Below are positions 35,521 through 44,678 of a DNA stretch of 64,000 nucleotides, one piece after another. Numbering within the stretch: the stretch's first letter is position 1; every line of letters begins with the position of its first letter. Below the pieces are notes generated by a model. That model was not told the DNA's origin, did no database searches, and saw nothing but the letters and a program-made list of their open reading frames with translations. The position numbers were made by a program, and so were the translations under genes. This DNA comes from Paraburkholderia sp. HP33-1 (lineage in GTDB: Bacteria; Pseudomonadota; Gammaproteobacteria; Burkholderiales; Burkholderiaceae): NCBI RefSeq assembly GCF_021390595.1, contig NZ_JAJEJR010000003.1, positions 372,001 through 436,000 of the forward strand, read 5' to 3'.

Positions 35521-35733
35521 CCGTGCTGTTCGGCGCTGGTCGCTTATAGCAAGGAGCGGTTGCAACACGAAGGCATCGACGTCGTGGTACCGACCTATCA
35601 CACGCTTTTCAAGTCGATCTATTTCTTCGACCCGAATGGCCACCGGCTCGAATTCGTGTTTGACGAGGATCGCACGCCAAAAATGCACCTCAGCACGCAG
35701 CTTGCGCGCATGGGAGTGAACGTGCTTCAGTGA
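35521..35733 (+). pseudogene. C-terminal fragment of a VOC (glyoxalase/extradiol) protein
   Basis: The plus-strand frame ending at TGA 35731 reads YSKERLQHEGIDVVVPTYH and then SIYFFDPNGHRLEFVF, the last beta-module of a VOC fold with its Glu metal ligand, followed by a short tail. There is no N-terminal part and no start, so it is a fragment. A VOC gene often belongs to hydroxylase operons and may have been lost by recombination. Confidence 0.65.
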
Positions 35734-35843
35734 CCGAAAACTGACAGGACGAGGTCGCGTACACATCTTCCTGCATCCGGACACAGCGGAGAGCGTTGGG
35801 CACACAGGGGCTTTTTGCGGTGTCTTAAATGAATAGGATTACT

Positions 35844-36430
35844 ATGGAGAACTTTGATTTTGTCGTTGCTGGCTATGGCCGGCCGGCGCCACGATGGCCC
35901 ATTTGCTCGCGCGCCCGGGGGTACCGCGCGACCGTCATCGACAAAGAGATAGGCATTTTCCCGAGAGGCCGCGTGCAATAACTGCAGATCGCGAGGTGAT
36001 GCGCATCTTCTCCTGGAGTGCAGCGTGGCGGAGGAAATCGCTGCCGATACCGTTCCCCACCCTGAAACTGACCATATTGTCCTGCAGGGGCAAGTCATCA
36101 AGCGTTCCTACCCCATTGCATCGGTACGGCCGCTGACATGGGAGCCGAAGTTCATATTCCTGCAGCCTGAAGTCGAACCAAGTTGCGCAACGGTCAGCCG
36201 CGCTATGGCATGAATATCAGCGAGTTTCTGGGCCGTAAGCTCGTCGACTTCGCGCAGGACATCGAGGGTGTCGATTTGCGCTTGAGGTGCATTTCCGACG
36301 GCACATGGCCTGTGCTCGGGGCTCGCTATCTGCTCGGCCGCGATGGCGGTAGAAGTAGGGTGCGCCGCCAGACACGCACCGGGATCGAGGAGCTTGCATT
36401 CGACGAAGGTTTATCGTTTCGCCGGCATCA
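35844..36430 (+). pseudogene. decayed second MhpA-like hydroxylase
   Basis: It starts with MENFDFVVAGYG like the intact gene at 33805, then loses frame within the FAD site. Later pieces in other frames match the intact copy: HPETDHIVLQGQVIKRSYP against HPGTDFIGVDGQVIKRFYP, LTWEPKFIFLQP against LGWEPTFMFYQP, and LGRDGGRSRVRRQ with ELAFDE. Several frameshifts and a deletion are present. It is cut off where the minus-strand FAA hydrolase gene begins, which marks a junction between the two catabolic blocks. Confidence 0.8.
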
Positions 36431-37411
36431 AATGCAAGTCTGTCGCTGTCGACCGAGACCTTCGATCTCGGCTTCAATCACGTCCCCCGCCCTCAGGTAG
36501 CGGTTGTAGTGCGTGCCATTGCCGGCGGGTGAGCCGGTGCAGATGATGTCGCCTGGCAGCAGGCGCGAATAGCGCGAGATGTATTCGATCTGGCGTTCGA
36601 TGCCGAACAGCATATCGGCCGTGGACTCGTCCTGCATGACTTGGCCGGAAACGGACAGGCGCATTTTCAGGCGATGCGGGTCGGCCACAAAGGCTTTCGG
36701 TACGAAGTAGGGGCCCAGCGGCAGGAAACCGGGCTGTCCCTTCGAGCGCAGCCAATCTGTGCCGAGCATCTTGTAGTCGGTGCGTGGTATCAGGTCCCGC
36801 GCTGAGACATCGTTGACAATGCAGTAGCCTGCCACGAAGTTCATCGCGAGTTCGCGCGGAATCTGATAGCCGCTCCGGCCGATGACGACACCCAGCTCCA
36901 GCTCCCAGTCGGGTTGGGTGGTCGTGTTTGGCAGTACCAGCGGGTCATACGCACCGGACACTGTGGAAACCGGCTTGGTGAACGCATAGGGTTCACCCGT
37001 GGCAGCGCGTTCGTCCATCATGTTCTCGGCCCAGCGGCGCAGACCGGCTTCGTCCAGCCCCGGCGGCCCGATTTTGGCGTCAACCGTCATGTCCACCACA
37101 TGCTTGCGGTAGTTGGCGCCGGTGCAGAAAATCTGCCGGGGCAGATCGATGGCAGGGTGCACGCGCAGCGCCCCTAGTGCGTGCCACTGTTCGGTCTTGC
37201 CGTCGATGGCGAGAGCCAACCGGTTGAGCGCGGCGCAGTGGGTGTTCCAGGTGTCCAGCAAGGCCAGCACCGAGCCAACGTCGGCCAGCGCCGGTGCGTC
37301 ATGCAGCTTTGCCAGTGTTGCCAGATCTGCCACGCGGTCATCCATGACGAGACCCACGAACTTGTGGCCATCGTGCTCATGCGAGAACGTACCCAATGCA
37401 TACGGTTTCAT
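36428..37411 (-). CDS. FAA hydrolase family protein, last gene of the RND operon
   Basis: A 327-residue protein with the FAH C-terminal catalytic domain: FCTGANYRKHV (about 95), the metal-binding DWELELGVVIGRSG (about 168-180), IVNDVSARDL (about 198) and LLPGDIICTGSPAGNG (about 290-305). Members hydrolyse or decarboxylate ring-cleavage products such as acylpyruvates and 2-hydroxymuconates. It is coupled by ATGA to the binding-protein-like gene. The C-terminus runs into the decayed hydroxylase, so the last few residues may have been altered by the junction. Confidence 0.8.
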   Translation of the reverse strand: MKPYALGTFSHEHDGHKFVGLVMDDRVADLATLAKLHDAPALADVGSVLALLDTWNTHCAALNRLALAIDGKTEQWHALGALRVHPAIDLPRQIFCTGANYRKHVVDMTVDAKIGPPGLDEAGLRRWAENMMDERAATGEPYAFTKPVSTVSGAYDPLVLPNTTTQPDWELELGVVIGRSGYQIPRELAMNFVAGYCIVNDVSARDLIPRTDYKMLGTDWLRSKGQPGFLPLGPYFVPKAFVADPHRLKMRLSVSGQVMQDESTADMLFGIERQIEYISRYSRLLPGDIICTGSPAGNGTHYNRYLRAGDVIEAEIEGLGRQRQTCI

Positions 37412-38187
37412 TGTGCTTTCCTCAGGAAGGTGTCAAGCAGTGATGTATCGACGACGTCTGAATAGGTGTCCTCGCCGCCCGGCAGGCCTAGGAGGCGACG
37501 GTGCTCAATCAGCAGGGCGACGCCCTCGTGGGTCGGTCGCAGCGAATCCGGGTCTTGAATCTGCTGCCGCGCCTGCTCCAGCTCGCACAGCCATCCACCG
37601 ATGCGCTCACGCGCCGGACTGGCCACGGACATGACGATGCCTTGCCCCGGAAAGGCCGGGTAAGCTTGCTGCACACTGGCGATCTGCATCAACCCGACCT
37701 CGGCGGCTTGCGTCGCGAAGGGCTGCCCCAGCAGCGTGGCATCGCCGCGGCCGTCCAGTAGGGCCCTATATCGTTCCGTTACTCCGCCAGCGGGGGTAAA
37801 ACGGCAGCCGTTTTCATCGATGCCAGCTTCGCGCAACATGGCTCGTAGCGCGATGACAAAACCATTGTCCACTGCGTCGACAAGCAGGTTGGCACCGCGC
37901 AGGTTAGCCATGCTCTTGCGGTCTGGAGCGCCGACCAGCGCCAGGGGCGTGGTCCGCTCGACTTGCGCCACCACGCGAAAATCCTTAGATCCCTGGCGTC
38001 GATTCCAGCCGATGACGTTGTCCATCGCCGTCACGACAGCATCGACTTCGCCCGCGACCAATGCCTGGAACTGGGCGTCGGAAGAAGGATTGCGGCTGGC
38101 CTGGATGACGGTTGCCCGTGGAGCTTGCCCTGCCATCACAGCCAGAGGCAGTGGCACGAACCACATTACGTTGATGCGATTCGACAT
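37408..38187 (-). CDS. substrate-binding-like protein (NMT1/THI5-type fold)
   Basis: A 259-residue protein resembling NMT1/TauA-type solute-binding proteins: QASRNPSSDAQFQALVAGEVDAVVTAMDNVIGWNR near the N-terminus, FRVVAQVERTTPLALVG, and ANLLVDAVDNGFVIALRAML. A short hydrophobic N-terminus (VMWFVPLPLAVMAGQAP) is only a weak signal peptide. AAGGAAA precedes ATG 38187, which lies inside the end of the RND gene (22-bp overlap). No ABC transporter partner is nearby, so it may sense or carry the operon substrate. Confidence 0.65.
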   Translation of the reverse strand: MSNRINVMWFVPLPLAVMAGQAPRATVIQASRNPSSDAQFQALVAGEVDAVVTAMDNVIGWNRRQGSKDFRVVAQVERTTPLALVGAPDRKSMANLRGANLLVDAVDNGFVIALRAMLREAGIDENGCRFTPAGGVTERYRALLDGRGDATLLGQPFATQAAEVGLMQIASVQQAYPAFPGQGIVMSVASPARERIGGWLCELEQARQQIQDPDSLRPTHEGVALLIEHRRLLGLPGGEDTYSDVVDTSLLDTFLRKAQ

Positions 38188-40580
38188 GTGCTGTTTCCTT
38201 CTTGGTACGACGCGCCGCGCGCCGGCTTTAGCAGGAAGTGCGCCAGTGCCGGCAGCAGGATCAGCGCGCCGAGCATGTTCCACAGGAACATGAAGGCCAG
38301 CAGCAGACCCATGTCGGCCTGGAACTTGATCGGGCTGGCGACCCAGGTGACTACGCCGATGGCCAGTGTGACGCCGGTGAGCATCACGACTTTGCCGGTG
38401 AAGAGCAGGGCGCGGTAGTAGGCTTCTGACAGGCTCTTGCCCTCGCGCAGCTGGGCCAGCGTCACCGACAGGATGTAGAGTGCGTAGTCGATACCGATGC
38501 CCACACCCAGAGCGATCACAGGTAACGTGGCGACCTTCACACCCATGCCGAGAGCCACCATCAGCGCCTCGGCAAGCACGGAAGTCAGCATCAATGGCAG
38601 CACCGCCACCACCACCGCGCGCCACGAACGGAAAGTGATGAAGGACAGCACCACTACCGCGCCGTACACGAGGTACAGCATCTTGCGCCAGGCATCCTTG
38701 ACCGCGATGTTGGTCGCCGCCTCAATGCCTGCGGTGCCGGCGGCCAGCAGGAACTGCACATCCTTGGTGTTGTTCTCGTGGGCGAAGGTCTCAACGTGCT
38801 CAACCACGCGGTTCAGCGTGTCGGCCTTGTGGTCGTGAAGGTAGACGTACAGGGTGAGGAGGCCGCAGCTATCGTTGTAGAGGCCGCGCGGCGCGCCGGC
38901 CGTGACGGTGTTGAGCATGTCCTGGTTGGGCAGGAACTCGTACCACTTTGGATTGCCTTCGGTCAGGCCGACCAGCATGCGGCGGTTCAGAAGTGCAAGC
39001 GAATTGGTGTCTTCTACGCCGTTAAGCTGGCGCAGTTGCCATTCCAGCGCGTCGATCTTGTTGAGCGTATCGTATTTGGCGCACGCGCCTTCCGGCGTCT
39101 TGACCATGACCGCCAGCACGTCGCTGGAGGCACCGTAGCTCCGGTTCATGAAGCTCACATCGCGGTTGTAGCGACTGTCTGCGCGCAGCTCGGGCGCTCC
39201 AGGATCGAGGTCGCCGATCTTGAGATGGGCACCAACGGCCAGGCCCGTGATGCTCATGACCACTGCCGTGGCGACTGCGATGGAAGCCCACTTGCGCTGG
39301 GTGAACCGGTCCAGGAAGGCCCATACCGCATGCTTGTCCTCGCCGGCGGCGTCGGCGGTTTCGGCACGCAGGCTGCGCGCGGCGGCCTTGGCGCTGACGC
39401 CGGTGTAGGACAGCATGACCGGTAGCAGGATCAGGTTGGTGAAAATCAGCGCGGCCACGCCGAGCGAAGCGGCGATGGCCAGTTCGCGGATGACCTGGAT
39501 GTCGATGACCAGCAGCACGGCGAAGCCCACCGCGTCGGCCAGCAGCGCAGTCAGGCCCGCAAGGAACAGGCGGCGGAAGGTAAAGCGCGCCGCCACCAGT
39601 TTGTCCATGCCGCGCCCGACGTCCTGCATGATGCCGTTCATCTTTTGCGCACCGTGGCTCATGCCGATGGCGAACACGAGGAAGGGTACGAGGATGGAAT
39701 AGGGGTCGAGCGTGTAGCCGAGCGTTGGCAGCAAGCCGAGCTGCCACACCACGGCGACCAGCGAAGCCGCAACGACCAGCAGAGTAGAGCGGATGCAGCG
39801 CGTGTACCAGAAGACCATGATTGCCGCGATCGCTACCGCTAATGCGAAGAACATCAGCACCGCGTGCACGCCGTCGATGAGATCGCCCACCAGCTTGGCA
39901 AAGCCGGTGATGTGCACCTTCAGGCCCTGCTGCTCATATTTCGCGCGTAGGGTGTCGAGTTTTTCGGAGAAGGCGGCGTAGCTCAGCGGCTGGCCGTCGG
40001 GCGTGCGGGCCAGTAGTGGCACGAAGATGACGGTGGACCGCGAATCGAGGGAAACGATCTGGCCAATCTCGCCAGAGCGGGCGATGTTTGCCTCGAGCGC
40101 CACTAGGTTTTTCGCCGTCCCGCTGTAGCCGTCGGGTATGACGGGGCCACCTTCGAGGCCGTCCTCGGTCACGCCGACCCAGCGGGTCGAAGGCGTCCAC
40201 AGCGATTTCATCTTCATCCGGTCGACGCCGGGCAGCAGGAAGATCTCGTCCGAAAGACCGCGCAGCGCTCGCAGATAGTTGGCGTCGTAGATGGTGCCAT
40301 TGGGGTTCTCCACGGCGATGCGCACTGCATTGCCGAGCCCCGTGAGTTCGTTCTGGTAGCTCAGGTAGTTCTGGATATAGGGGTGGTGGGACGGGATGGT
40401 CTTTTCGAAGCTGGCGTTCAGATGCAGCTTGGCGGCCTGCCAGCCCAGTAGCACGGTGACGATGGCGCACAGTATCACCACGACCAGACGGTGGTTGAAC
40501 AGTGCTCGTTCTATGAGCGAGCCCGAGCGCGGATCGAAGGTGCCGACTTTGTCCATGGCGATGGGGGGACCAGACTTCAT
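38166..40580 (-). CDS. RND/MMPL superfamily transporter
   Basis: An 804-residue membrane protein with two repeats, each one membrane helix, a large periplasmic loop, then five helices. The first membrane block has LVPFLVFAIGMSHGAQKMNG (about 290) and the second VIALGVGIGIDYALYILSVTLAQLREGKSLSEA (about 705), the sterol-sensing-like RND patterns. Such MMPL proteins occur with DUF1302, DUF1329 and YCF48-like genes in catabolic loci for hydrophobic compounds, all of which are present in this locus. The start overlaps the YCF48 gene stop (ATGA). It probably moves the substrate or a lipid across the envelope; direction unknown. Confidence 0.82.
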   Translation of the reverse strand: MKSGPPIAMDKVGTFDPRSGSLIERALFNHRLVVVILCAIVTVLLGWQAAKLHLNASFEKTIPSHHPYIQNYLSYQNELTGLGNAVRIAVENPNGTIYDANYLRALRGLSDEIFLLPGVDRMKMKSLWTPSTRWVGVTEDGLEGGPVIPDGYSGTAKNLVALEANIARSGEIGQIVSLDSRSTVIFVPLLARTPDGQPLSYAAFSEKLDTLRAKYEQQGLKVHITGFAKLVGDLIDGVHAVLMFFALAVAIAAIMVFWYTRCIRSTLLVVAASLVAVVWQLGLLPTLGYTLDPYSILVPFLVFAIGMSHGAQKMNGIMQDVGRGMDKLVAARFTFRRLFLAGLTALLADAVGFAVLLVIDIQVIRELAIAASLGVAALIFTNLILLPVMLSYTGVSAKAAARSLRAETADAAGEDKHAVWAFLDRFTQRKWASIAVATAVVMSITGLAVGAHLKIGDLDPGAPELRADSRYNRDVSFMNRSYGASSDVLAVMVKTPEGACAKYDTLNKIDALEWQLRQLNGVEDTNSLALLNRRMLVGLTEGNPKWYEFLPNQDMLNTVTAGAPRGLYNDSCGLLTLYVYLHDHKADTLNRVVEHVETFAHENNTKDVQFLLAAGTAGIEAATNIAVKDAWRKMLYLVYGAVVVLSFITFRSWRAVVVAVLPLMLTSVLAEALMVALGMGVKVATLPVIALGVGIGIDYALYILSVTLAQLREGKSLSEAYYRALLFTGKVVMLTGVTLAIGVVTWVASPIKFQADMGLLLAFMFLWNMLGALILLPALAHFLLKPARGASYQEGNSTCRIAST

Positions 40581-41644
40581 TTCTGGCCTCCATTGGGGGC
40601 ATGGACGATTCCCCGAACGCTGAGCGTTAGCAGCGAACCGTCGCGCTCACGGAAAACGCCGGTCAGAGATGGCAACGGGGTTCTGTTCAGTGCAACGAGA
40701 GCGCCTTCGCTTTCACTGAGCACCATCCCTGCCTGGTCCACCAGCACCAGCGATCCGTCGGGACGCAGGGCCGAGCCCGTGATGGACGCGGCGTCTGGCG
40801 CCGTGATTTGCTTCCAGCTCGCGCCGGCATCCAGGGAGCGCAGCATATTGCCGCGCAGTCCGGCCACCACGATTTCGTGGTCGGAGGGAAGCTCGGCAGT
40901 GAAGAAGCTGCCACTATAAGGGGGCTTGATTGCCGCGAAAGTCTGGCCACCGTCTTTTGACAGTCGCACCAATCCCTGTTCGCCGCACACGAGAATGCGT
41001 TCGCCGTGGCGGCGAATCGCATACAGGTGCAGGCCACGAGAGTTGTCCAGGCGGTCCGCCCAAGACGTCCAATTCTGCCCGCCATCCGTGGTGGAGTAGG
41101 CCATGCCGTAGGCGCCGATGACGATTACGCGCCGTGCGTCCAGCACTAGCAGGTCGAGCAGGGGCTTGTCGGGGCCGTCGGCCTCCAGGCGCTCGGCGTC
41201 TCGCAGGGCTGCAGCGTTGCCATTTGTCTGGGCAGCGGCGAGGGAAATCTGCGCGGCCTGACGGCCGTCGAGCACGCGTGTCCAAGTCTCGCCACCGTCG
41301 GCGGTGGCGAGCACAGTGCCACTGTGACCGACCGCATAGCCATGTTTATTATCGGCGAAGTGAACCGCAGTTAGCGTTACGCTGACGGGCACCGACACCT
41401 GGCGCCATGTTGCGGCATCGTTGTCAGACACCACCACGATGCCGCGCTCGCCCACCGCGACCAGACGGTTGCCCGCCTGCGCGATGCCGAGTAGTACCGA
41501 CTGCGCTGCCCGCTGCGAGATGACAGCGGGGCGATCAAGCGCCGGGCCGATCGGCGTGGCGGACCAGGCCGCGCTAACGCCGAATGCGCCGAAGCAGGCG
41601 GCAAGCAGAGCTCGCGCGTGCCACCGGGTGGGGTTATAAAACAT
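40577..41644 (-). CDS. YCF48-like beta-propeller, exported
   Basis: A 355-residue protein with a signal peptide (cleavage near SAAWSA, about residue 28) and repeated YCF48/BNR-type blades: GERGIVVVSDNDAATWRQV, GHSGTVLATADGGETWTRV, GAYGMAYSTTDGGQNWTSW, GEQGLVRLSKDGGQTFA. Asp-box-like motifs (S/T-xDGGxxW) recur about every 45 residues. It is the first gene of the four-gene minus operon YCF48-RND-binding protein-FAA hydrolase. A palindrome at 41687-41699 lies 43 bp upstream of its start. It may assist the RND transporter. Confidence 0.8.
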   Translation of the reverse strand: MFYNPTRWHARALLAACFGAFGVSAAWSATPIGPALDRPAVISQRAAQSVLLGIAQAGNRLVAVGERGIVVVSDNDAATWRQVSVPVSVTLTAVHFADNKHGYAVGHSGTVLATADGGETWTRVLDGRQAAQISLAAAQTNGNAAALRDAERLEADGPDKPLLDLLVLDARRVIVIGAYGMAYSTTDGGQNWTSWADRLDNSRGLHLYAIRRHGERILVCGEQGLVRLSKDGGQTFAAIKPPYSGSFFTAELPSDHEIVVAGLRGNMLRSLDAGASWKQITAPDAASITGSALRPDGSLVLVDQAGMVLSESEGALVALNRTPLPSLTGVFRERDGSLLTLSVRGIVHAPNGGQK

Positions 41645-41686
41645 GACATTGTCTCCTGCTTGTTAGATCTTGGTGATATCAAATCG

Positions 41687-41699
41687 ATACGAGTCGTAT
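41687..41699. promoter_or_regulatory. perfect palindromic operator between the YCF48 operon and tetR
   Basis: ATACGAGTCGTAT is a perfect dyad around a central G. It lies between the divergent YCF48-RND operon (-) and the TetR gene (+). Close relatives stand upstream of other transcription units of the locus, so it is the probable TetR site. Confidence 0.7.
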
Positions 41700-41779
41700 T
41701 AGAATATAGGCGAACCATGTACGCGTCAAACCTATGGGACGGTTCTTCGGGTATGCCCGGACATGAATAACGAGGCGTT

Positions 41780-42451
41780 TTGACGAGTACCATCCCGCCG
41801 CTATGGAGAAAGCTATTGACCTCGAGCATCACCGTCGCTAAGACGAGCTCCGCTCGGAACACGCGATCGCCGGGACGTACGCGCAGTGAAGCCGCGCGCG
41901 TCGCTATCCTGAACGCCACCTTGAGCTTGCTCGAAACGCATTCGTTGCAGCAGATCACTATCGAGGCAATCGCCAAGGAAGCAGGCGTTGGAAAGGCGAC
42001 CATCTATCGCTGGTGGCCCTCCAAGGCGGCCGTAGTGATCGAGGCCTTCGTGCAGAACCACATCGTGCAGACGCACATGCCGAGAGGGGGCAGTTGCCGA
42101 GAGGCTATCACCGTGCATCTCCATCGCATGGTGGAACAGTATGGCGGGCGGGGCGGCCGGCTAGTCGCTCAGATACTGGCCGAAGGGCAGTCGGATCCGG
42201 AGGTTCTTCGTGAATTCCGCGAGCGATTCTTCTACGGCCGTCGCGCCATGGTTCGCGAAGTCATCGAAGAAGGGCGTCGCAACGGCGAATTCCGTACTGA
42301 TATGGACTCAGAGTTCCTCATGGACATTGTGTACTCGCCCGTTTATTTCCGGCTCGTCATGGGGCACCTCCCGCTGAGTCGGGAGTTCGCTGATGAACTA
42401 GCCGAAAGCGCAATGGTCGTTTTGTGCCCACCTGCGCAGTCACATTGCTGA
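41780..42451 (+). CDS. TetR-family regulator, copy 1
   Basis: A 223-residue TetR protein. DNA-binding domain at residues 35-85 with the helix-turn-helix IEAIAKEAGVGKATIYRWWPSKAA; C-terminal ligand domain with QILAEGQSDPEVLREFRERFFYGRRAM. The start is probably TTG 41780, with GAGG upstream. It is almost identical in its recognition helix to the second TetR at 44620-45243, so both should bind the same operator. It faces the YCF48 operon and precedes azurin by 35 bp. Confidence 0.85.
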   Translation: MTSTIPPLWRKLLTSSITVAKTSSARNTRSPGRTRSEAARVAILNATLSLLETHSLQQITIEAIAKEAGVGKATIYRWWPSKAAVVIEAFVQNHIVQTHMPRGGSCREAITVHLHRMVEQYGGRGGRLVAQILAEGQSDPEVLREFRERFFYGRRAMVREVIEEGRRNGEFRTDMDSEFLMDIVYSPVYFRLVMGHLPLSREFADELAESAMVVLCPPAQSHC

Positions 42452-42486
42452 TTTTTCCAATACATCTATAAGGAGGAGAGCTTTTC

Positions 42487-42927
42487 ATGCGCAAGCATTT
42501 GATCGTCGCCGCACTGGCGGTCGCCGCGGGGCCGAGCTGGGCAGGCTGCAACCAGGTCGTCAAGGCTAACGATGCCATGCAATTCGACGTGAAGGAGATC
42601 ACGGTCGACAAGGCCTGCAAGCGGTTCACCGTCACCCTCGAGCATACGGGAAAACTGCCTCGGACCGCCATGGGCCACAATTGGGTGCTGACCAGGGAGG
42701 CGGATTTCCAGCGTGTGGTGACGGCCGGCATGTCTACTGGCGCAGCCAGGGATTACGTGCCGGACGATGCTGCCGTAGTTGCTCATACCAAGGTGATCGG
42801 AGGAGGTGAGTCCGCCACCGTTTCCTTCGATGTGACTAGGTTGGCGGCGGGTCAGGGCTACACTTTTTTCTGCTCCTTCCCCGGCCATTCGGCCATGATG
42901 AAAGGCGCGCTCAAGCTCGGCTCGTAA
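42487..42927 (+). CDS. azu: azurin, blue copper electron carrier
   Basis: A 146-residue periplasmic cupredoxin. The signal peptide ends near PSWAG (about residue 20), the disulfide cysteines are in GCNQVV and DKACKRF, and the copper ligands are His in AMGHNWVL (about 64) and Cys, His and Met in [14 protein letters not shown] (about 130-140). AAGGAGGAG precedes the ATG. Azurin is a known electron acceptor for p-cresol-type flavocytochromes, and such a flavoprotein and cytochrome c are encoded at 61,259-63,276, so it likely carries their electrons to the respiratory chain. Confidence 0.93.
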   Translation: MRKHLIVAALAVAAGPSWAGCNQVVKANDAMQFDVKEITVDKACKRFTVTLEHTGKLPRTAMGHNWVLTREADFQRVVTAGMSTGAARDYVPDDAAVVAHTKVIGGGESATVSFDVTRLAAGQGYTFFCSFPGHSAMMKGALKLGS

Positions 42928-43065
42928 GTCGTCGCCCCATGTAATGCCTTGCTCCGTCGAGCGAGGAAGTTTCTTGCACCGGTCAAGCCAGCCTTCGGCC
43001 GGTAGAGAGCGCATCTTGCATTAAATGAATTGACAGTGGTCTCTTCTCTGCGTAGTCTTTTTGCG

Positions 43066-43078
43066 AAACGAGACGTAT
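43066..43078. promoter_or_regulatory. TetR-type operator upstream of the FAA hydrolase gene
   Basis: AAACGAGACGTAT differs at one position from the exact sites at 45443 and 59949. It lies 105 bp upstream of the FAA hydrolase start at 43183. Confidence 0.5.
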
Positions 43079-43182
43079 AGGTTCGTTAATAGAGAAGTCT
43101 ACGTGAAATCCTGGGCGCGCGCGAATTTCAAAGTCATGTAACAACCCGCCGCCTCGCTAAACCTTCTAACAAGGAGACGTGA

Positions 43183-44190
43183 ATGAAGTTCGGACGAATT
43201 TCCCGAGAGAGTCCTGACGGCGCGATCGCCCGTTTGGTCGTCGTTGAACCCGAGAAAGGGCGCGTGATTGATCTGGCTCGTGCCGGCGTGTTGCACGCGA
43301 TGGGCAAGCGCCACGCGACGCAGGCCGCCGCGACGCGCCTAGCCCGGGCCCAATTCCCAGGTAGCATGGCCCAGGCGCTGGGTGCGAGCGACATCCTGGT
43401 CGAGACTGCCACCGAAGTGATTCAGGGAAGCTATGGCGAAGATGCCTCACTCGATATCAAGGACGTCACCTGGCTGGCGGCTTCCGATCCTCCGGTGCTG
43501 CGCGATGGCCTGACTTTCGTCGGTCACATTAAGGGCTGGCACGAGCGCATGAATCGGGAGGTGCCAGATAGCATGTTGCGCATCCCCGGCTTCACAAAGA
43601 ACTCGTCCAGCACCGTCATCGGACACAACTCGGTCGTGCCATGGCCTGGCTACATCAAGAACAAGATGGACTACGAACTCGAACTGGGCTACGTAATCGG
43701 TCGCGAGGGCGGCAGCGTGCGTCCCGAGGATGCGATGAAGTACGTCTTCGGCATCACCCTGTACAACGACTTCAGCGGTCGCGAGCTGCAGCACGACGAA
43801 CTGCCGATCGGTATGGGCAGCACCAAAAGCAAGGACTTCGCGCATGCGATCGGTCCGTGGATCACCACCTTGGACGAATTCAAGGATCTGGACGCCATTT
43901 CGATGGAAGTGCGCGTCAATGGTGAAACTTGGAGCAAGGGCAATAGCGGCGGCAAGCTGTGGACGGTGGCCGAATTGGTCGCATATGTCTCGCTGGGCGA
44001 GAAGATCTTGCCGGGCGACGTGATCGGTTCGGGCACGATGGGCCGTGGTTCGGCGCTGGAATTGGGTCGCGAGCTGAAGCCGGGCGATGTTGTCGAACTG
44101 GAAGCTGGTGGCGTCGGCGTGCTGCGCACCACCATGGGCCAGCCGATCGACGGATTGTGGTGGCCCGAGCGCCGCAAGCCCTTCATGTAA
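43183..44190 (+). CDS. FAA hydrolase family protein
   Basis: A 335-residue protein of the FAA hydrolase family with an extra N-terminal domain. Motifs: FVGHIKGWHERMNR (about 108), the metal-binding MDYELELGYVIGREGG (about 164-180), ITLYNDFSGRELQ (about 190) and LPGDVIGSGTMGRGSALE (about 275-290). ACAAGGAG precedes ATG 43183. It is followed 14 bp later by a thioesterase gene. It would act on a ring-cleavage or beta-diketone intermediate; the exact substrate is unknown. It is clearly different from the FAA hydrolases at 31349 and 36428. Confidence 0.8.
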   Translation: MKFGRISRESPDGAIARLVVVEPEKGRVIDLARAGVLHAMGKRHATQAAATRLARAQFPGSMAQALGASDILVETATEVIQGSYGEDASLDIKDVTWLAASDPPVLRDGLTFVGHIKGWHERMNREVPDSMLRIPGFTKNSSSTVIGHNSVVPWPGYIKNKMDYELELGYVIGREGGSVRPEDAMKYVFGITLYNDFSGRELQHDELPIGMGSTKSKDFAHAIGPWITTLDEFKDLDAISMEVRVNGETWSKGNSGGKLWTVAELVAYVSLGEKILPGDVIGSGTMGRGSALELGRELKPGDVVELEAGGVGVLRTTMGQPIDGLWWPERRKPFM

Positions 44191-44204
44191 TTCGTGGGGC
44201 CCAC

Positions 44205-44678
44205 GTGAGCGAACTGATAGACAATCCGACACGGGCCCATGTCGCGGCGGCGGTGATCGCTGGCCGTCGCGACGTTCTGCTCGATACTAACCCCGCCTCG
44301 GCGAGCTTGGGTGCGGTGCTGCGCGAAGGCAAGCCGGGTGAACTGCGCTTGGGCTTTGTCGCGCCACGAGAGAGCACGCAGGGCAACGGCGTGGTCAGTG
44401 GCGGCACGCTGGCCAGCATGCTGGACTTGGCCATGGCCATGGCCCTGCTGTCGGTGCTGCCGCCGGGCCGCGTTTGCGCCACGATCAATCTGTCCGTCAA
44501 CATGATGGCGGCGGCCAAGGTCGGGCCGCTGGTGGCCACAGCCAGTGTTGAGCGCCTCGGGCGCACTGTGGGTTTTGCCCGCGCTTCGTTGTTCGACGCC
44601 AGCGGCGAACACCTGCTGGCTAGCGCGACTTCGGCCTTGTCTGTGTTTGACGAGCGTCCGGCGCCATCAGCCGCATGA
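44205..44678 (+). CDS. PaaI-type hotdog thioesterase
   Basis: A 157-residue protein of the hotdog fold. PaaI-like motifs are NGVVSGGTLASMLDLAMAMA (about 65-85, with the catalytic Asp) and TINLSVNMMAAAKVGPL (about 93-110). It should hydrolyse an acyl-CoA thioester formed in the aromatic route. The start is a GTG 14 bp after the FAA hydrolase stop. Its 3' end overlaps the convergent TetR gene by 59 bp. An upstream in-frame stretch is a shadow of the FAA gene. Confidence 0.8.
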   Translation: MSELIDNPTRAHVAAAVIAGRRDVLLDTNPASASLGAVLREGKPGELRLGFVAPRESTQGNGVVSGGTLASMLDLAMAMALLSVLPPGRVCATINLSVNMMAAAKVGPLVATASVERLGRTVGFARASLFDASGEHLLASATSALSVFDERPAPSAA

